From an uncultured Clostridia bacterium (GTDB lineage Bacteria > Bacillota > Clostridia > Oscillospirales > Acutalibacteraceae): 6,730 bases of DNA. Below, piece by piece: positions 5,497 to 6,730 of the stretch. The notes under the pieces were generated by a model that was not told the DNA's origin, made no database searches, and saw only the letters and a program-made list of their open reading frames with translations. Positions within the stretch are counted from its first letter, which is position 1. Every line of letters begins with the position of its first letter. The position numbers were made by a program, and so were the translations under genes. Location of the stretch: positions 1 to 6,730 of the forward strand of contig CANQLQ010000111.1 in assembly GCA_947624755.1 (NCBI GenBank), written 5' to 3'.

Positions 5497-5519
5497 GTTA
5501 AGAGAGATTTATTCTTAAC
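5497..5519 (+). promoter_or_regulatory. 5'-terminal mRNA stem of cassette 2
   Basis: GTTAAGA (5497-5503) pairs with TCTTAAC (5513-5519) around a 9-nt loop, again 9 nt after the -10 box. The following leader (GAAAGTAGGTGTACA) is nearly identical to that of cassette 1, showing that the two cassettes derive from one duplication. Confidence 0.65.
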
Positions 5520-5547
5520 CAATAAATTTTGAAAGTAGGTGTACACA

Positions 5548-5703
5548 ATGGCAGTTGAATTAACACTCCCTGCAGAAGTAGAAGAAGAAGTAAAGGGTGC
5601 TTTCCAGAAATTCATCGATGCAGTTAAAGCAGCTCTCGAGAAGTTCGTTGCAGCTCTTAGCACAATGGTTAACAACATCCTTGGCATTATGCCTCTCGAC
5701 TAA
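5548..5703 (+). CDS. Small amphipathic helical peptide 2 (51 aa), unknown function
   Basis: Paralogue of peptide 1, family not recognised. The N-terminal part MAVELTLPAEVEEE is strongly acidic (net about -5). The helix from residue 15 carries F19, F22, V26, L30, F33, L37, M40 and I44 on one face, with lysines on the other (net about +1), and ends GIMPLD. The VKGAF-KFIDAVKAALEKFVAAL core is the part shared with peptide 1, while the N-terminus and the last residues differ. No Cys, Trp, Tyr, His or Arg, and no signal peptide. AGGTG (5537-5541) lies 6 nt before the ATG. The cassette is monocistronic, with its own promoter and a strong terminator. Conservation of the helix over the acidic part suggests that the helix carries the function; an acidic pro-segment is a possibility, but no clear cleavage motif is present. 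Confidence 0.85.
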   Translation: MAVELTLPAEVEEEVKGAFQKFIDAVKAALEKFVAALSTMVNNILGIMPLD

Positions 5704-5716
5704 TCTTTGGTCACTT

Positions 5717-5757
5717 AAAGGGCGTTGCATTTTGCAATGCCCTTTTTACTTTTATTT
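5717..5757 (+). terminator. Terminator of peptide cassette 2
   Basis: AAAGGGCGTTGC (5717-5728) pairs with GCAATGCCCTTT (5734-5745) over 12 bp with one G·U and a 5-nt loop, followed by TTACTTTTATTT. Compared with cassette 1, ATGGC/GCCAT has become AGGGC/GCCCT, a compensated change that supports a functional stem. The AT-rich spacer beyond it (5758-5915) holds no gene; it has an 8-bp AT palindrome at 5852-5869. Confidence 0.92.
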
Positions 5758-5915
5758 TGCTTTAATTTTTTTATTCTAAAAGTAAATTTTGTATTTTCCA
5801 TCTTGAAATATAACACATAATAATGCTATTTTTTACCTTGCCGAGTCAAAAAAATAATTTTAATTATTTAAGATTTTTCTAATAAAATCGCATTAGTATT
5901 AATATACGCACAAAT

Positions 5916-5948
5916 TTTAAAGTAAATTTAAGGTTCGCTTAATAGTAT
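5916..5948 (+). promoter_or_regulatory. Promoter of peptide cassette 3 with 11-bp direct repeats
   Basis: TTTAAA (5916-5921), TTTAAG (5927-5932) and CTTAAT (5938-5943) lie in 11-bp phase, then -10 TAGTAT (5943-5948). The spacing is identical to cassettes 1, 2 and 4. Confidence 0.72.
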
Positions 5949-5957
5949 TTTAATAAA

Positions 5958-5982
5958 GTTAAGAGCAAGTTTTTGTCTTGAC
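5958..5982 (+). promoter_or_regulatory. 5'-terminal mRNA stem of cassette 3, with U·G pair
   Basis: GTTAAGA (5958-5964) pairs with TCTTGAC (5976-5982) using one U·G pair where cassettes 1 and 2 have U-A. The DNA symmetry is broken but RNA pairing is kept, pointing to selection on RNA structure. The stem again begins 9 nt after the -10 box. Confidence 0.65.
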
Positions 5983-6008
5983 TATTATACGAAAGGAGAA
6001 TGTTTACC

Positions 6009-6170
6009 ATGGATTTCGGTGATCTTGTTGAAACAAGAGTAGACAACGCTGTTGAAGAAGCAGGCGAAGCTGGTGTTAACTTGAAAGATAGCATCCACGC
6101 TGCTATTAAGGCTTTCTTTGAAGATCTTATCGCTCTTATACGTAAACTTCTTGGTATTGAAGCTGCTTAA
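6009..6170 (+). CDS. Small amphipathic helical peptide 3 (53 aa), unknown function
   Basis: Third member of the cassette family, more divergent. Residues 1-23 are acidic (net about -6) and include EEAGEAG. The helix from NLKDS (24-28) carries I29, I33, F36/F37, L40, I44 and L47/L48 on one face, and ends LLGIEAA. LKDS-x-x-AA is shared with peptide 4. The helix is near neutral and has the family's only His (30), plus two Arg (10, 45). No Cys, Trp, Tyr or signal peptide. The start follows AAAGGAG (5992-5998) by 10 nt; this ribosome binding site differs from the AGGTG type of cassettes 1 and 2. AG at 21-22 before VNLKDS is faintly like a double-glycine leader end, but the other members do not share a clear motif, so I do not rely on it. 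Monocistronic, between its own promoter and terminator. Confidence 0.83.
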   Translation: MDFGDLVETRVDNAVEEAGEAGVNLKDSIHAAIKAFFEDLIALIRKLLGIEAA

Positions 6171-6187
6171 TTTCATTAAGACTAAAG

Positions 6188-6221
6188 AAGCCCGGTGTCA
6201 TTTGATGCCGGGTTTCCTTAG
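6188..6221 (+). terminator. Probable terminator of peptide cassette 3
   Basis: AAGCCCGGTGTC (6188-6199) pairs with GATGCCGGGTTT (6204-6215) over 12 bp with three wobble pairs and an ATTT loop; CTAA (6182-6185) and TTAG (6218-6221) extend it beyond an internal loop. The T-tail is short (TTTCCTT), so it may be less efficient than those of cassettes 1 and 2. Confidence 0.7.
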
Positions 6222-6269
6222 ATAATAAGGTTCATTTAATGCCTTTATCGGTGTATAAACCGACAAGAA

Positions 6270-6292
6270 AAATCGAAAGAAAAACTCGATTT
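6270..6292. repeat. Small inverted repeat in the cassette 3-4 spacer
   Basis: AAATCGA (6270-6276) and TCGATTT (6286-6292) are 7-bp inverted arms with a 9-nt A-rich loop, just after a second small hairpin (TCGGT/ACCGA near 6248-6264). No ORF is supported between 6222 and 6360. Purpose is unknown; it could be a chance AT-rich fold. Confidence 0.3.
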
Positions 6293-6360
6293 GATAAAAG
6301 CCAAGTTACACATTTCTATCAATTGTTTCTTTTTTCCTTAAAATTATATATTTTTTAAAA

Positions 6361-6393
6361 TTTAAACTATATTTAAGGTTGAATTATTAAAAT
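6361..6393 (+). promoter_or_regulatory. Promoter of peptide cassette 4 with 11-bp direct repeats
   Basis: TTTAAA (6361-6366), TTTAAG (6372-6377) and ATTATT (6383-6388) lie in 11-bp phase, then -10 TAAAAT (6388-6393). The spacing is the same as in the other three cassettes, with a weaker third hexamer. Confidence 0.7.
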
Positions 6394-6402
6394 GTTTACA
6401 AA

Positions 6403-6428
6403 GTTAGGAAATTGTTGACTTTCTTAAC
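6403..6428 (+). promoter_or_regulatory. 5'-terminal mRNA stem of cassette 4, with G·U pair
   Basis: GTTAGGA (6403-6409) pairs with TCTTAAC (6422-6428) using one G·U pair, and two more A-T pairs extend it inward to 9 bp. It starts 9 nt after the -10 box. The wobble is at a different position from that in cassette 3. Confidence 0.65.
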
Positions 6429-6457
6429 AAAAATTTGAGAAAAAGGTGGTTCGCGAA

Positions 6458-6607
6458 ATGGATATTGATGAAATCCTCGACTCAATTGATGAAGAAGCTA
6501 TTGAAGACGCAGCTATGGAATTAAAAGATTCTGTTGTAGCAGCAGCTATTGATCTTCTCAAGTCGCTTGTAGTCATCATTAAGAACTATGTAGCTGCTAA
6601 GTTTTAA
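6458..6607 (+). CDS. Small amphipathic helical peptide 4 (49 aa), unknown function
   Basis: Fourth member, family not recognised. The N-terminal part MDIDEILDSIDEEAIEDAAM is the most acidic of the set (nine Asp/Glu, no base). From ELKDS (21-25) a hydrophobic helix follows: VVAAAIDLLKSLVVIIKNYVAAKF, with lysines at 35, 42 and 48 (net about +1 for this half). LKDS and the two-part layout link it to peptide 3. It has the family's only Tyr (44), and no Cys, Trp, His or Arg. AAGGTGG (6443-6449) lies 8 nt before the ATG. The stretch SLVVIIKNYVAA is hydrophobic but short and lysine-flanked, so surface binding to membranes is more likely than a full membrane span. Monocistronic, with the shared promoter and leader stem. 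Confidence 0.83.
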   Translation: MDIDEILDSIDEEAIEDAAMELKDSVVAAAIDLLKSLVVIIKNYVAAKF

Positions 6608-6626
6608 TTTTGTGGTTACTTAAGAA

Positions 6627-6654
6627 AAAGCAGCATTTTTGTGTATGCTGCTTT
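6627..6654 (+). terminator. Probable terminator of peptide cassette 4
   Basis: AAAGCAGCAT (6627-6636) and ATGCTGCTTT (6645-6654) pair perfectly over 10 bp around an 8-nt loop, about 20 nt after the stop codon. The plus-strand T-tail is only TTT before CAG; on the minus strand it would be TTTTTCTT, so the hairpin may also act leftward. Confidence 0.65.
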
Positions 6655-6666
6655 CAGCCTGTCGAA

Positions 6667-6702
6667 AAAACCGTGTTTTGCAATCAAGCAAGACACGGTT
6701 TT
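6667..6702. terminator. Strong hairpin, probably a bidirectional terminator
   Basis: AAAACCGTGT (6667-6676) pairs with ACACGGTTTT (6693-6702), continued by T·G and TTGC/GCAA to about 15 bp with a 6-nt loop. The tail is TTTTCTGTC on the plus strand and TTTTTTCGAC on the minus strand. It can back up the cassette 4 terminator, or end a gene arriving from beyond the right edge on the minus strand. The bases after it (6703-6730) are too few to assign. Confidence 0.7.
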
Positions 6703-6730
6703 CTGTCTAAATGGATGAAAAATCGGAAGA

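Noticed and set aside
5478..5779. Minus-strand ORF 5478-5687 and plus-strand ORF 5597-5779 over peptide 2
   Set aside because: Both are shadows of the 51-codon gene: they cross the promoter or terminator hairpin and lack binding sites, whereas the short gene has a promoter, binding site, paralogues and terminator in order.
5081..6607. Type I toxin-antitoxin cassettes
   Set aside because: The peptides are strongly acidic at the N-terminus and amphipathic rather than single membrane spans, and I see no convincing antisense promoter overlapping the mRNAs. Not fully excluded.
5081..6607. Class II bacteriocin precursors with double-glycine leaders
   Set aside because: TG, AG or AA before the helix in peptides 1, 3 and 4 are weak look-alikes, peptide 2 lacks one, and the usual leader pattern is absent; kept only as a possibility of an acidic pro-segment.
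4983..6702. CRISPR array or simple tandem DNA repeat
   Set aside because: Units are about 460 bp with only promoter, leader and coding-core similarity; there are no short identical repeats with uniform spacers.
6707..6730. Possible 3' end of a minus-strand gene (SSDFSSI then stop)
   Set aside because: Only seven codons are visible, too few to support a gene, although the T-rich minus-strand hairpin downstream would fit.

Overview
The window looks like chromosomal DNA of a low-GC Gram-positive bacterium, probably a Clostridia member of the Ruminococcus/Oscillospiraceae type. The evidence is AT-rich spacers, strong AGGAGG ribosome binding sites, a lipoprotein-type solute-binding protein, a TPP riboswitch with a terminator-type expression platform, and an iron alcohol dehydrogenase of the fermentative clostridial kind. 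This placement is inferred from content; there is no rRNA or marker gene here.

Left part (about 210-3343, minus strand): a complete thiamine-precursor uptake operon. A sigma-A promoter (TTGACA, 17 bp, TAATAT with a TG extension) is followed by a TPP aptamer and an intrinsic terminator whose 3' arm can instead pair with the aptamer. Then come a YkoF/MTH1187-type thiamine-binding protein, a ThiX-like permease, a ThiY-like lipoprotein and a ThiZ-like ATPase, ending at a bidirectional terminator (236-279). The left edge holds a REP-like GC-rich inverted repeat and a small 10-bp tandem repeat, with no convincing gene.

Middle (3344-4980): a long divergent intergenic region, then one iron-dependent alcohol dehydrogenase on the plus strand. 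Its leader can form three successive hairpins, the first followed by a T-run (possible attenuator). Further upstream is an inverted repeat around a TATAAT box and a degenerate relative of the promoter element described next.

Right part (4983-6702, plus strand): the most unusual region. Four tandem cassettes, with start codons 467, 461 and 449 bp apart, each encode a 48-53 residue peptide without cysteine or tryptophan. Each peptide has an acidic N-terminal part and a neutral to slightly basic amphipathic helix. Every cassette has the same promoter layout: three hexamers in 11-bp phase (TTTAAG-N5-TTTAAG-N5-nTTAAT), a -10 box exactly 10 nt after the second hexamer, then exactly 9 nt later a 7-bp stem (GTTAAGA/TCTTAAC) that would sit at the very 5' end of the mRNA. 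A ribosome binding site, the ORF and a hairpin terminator follow. The hexamers resemble OmpR/PhoB-family response-regulator sites such as the CiaR consensus. I read this as a co-regulated family of small helical peptides, each transcribed separately and probably strongly. Function is unknown: secreted membrane-active or signalling peptides are possible, but no transporter, immunity gene or regulator is visible here.
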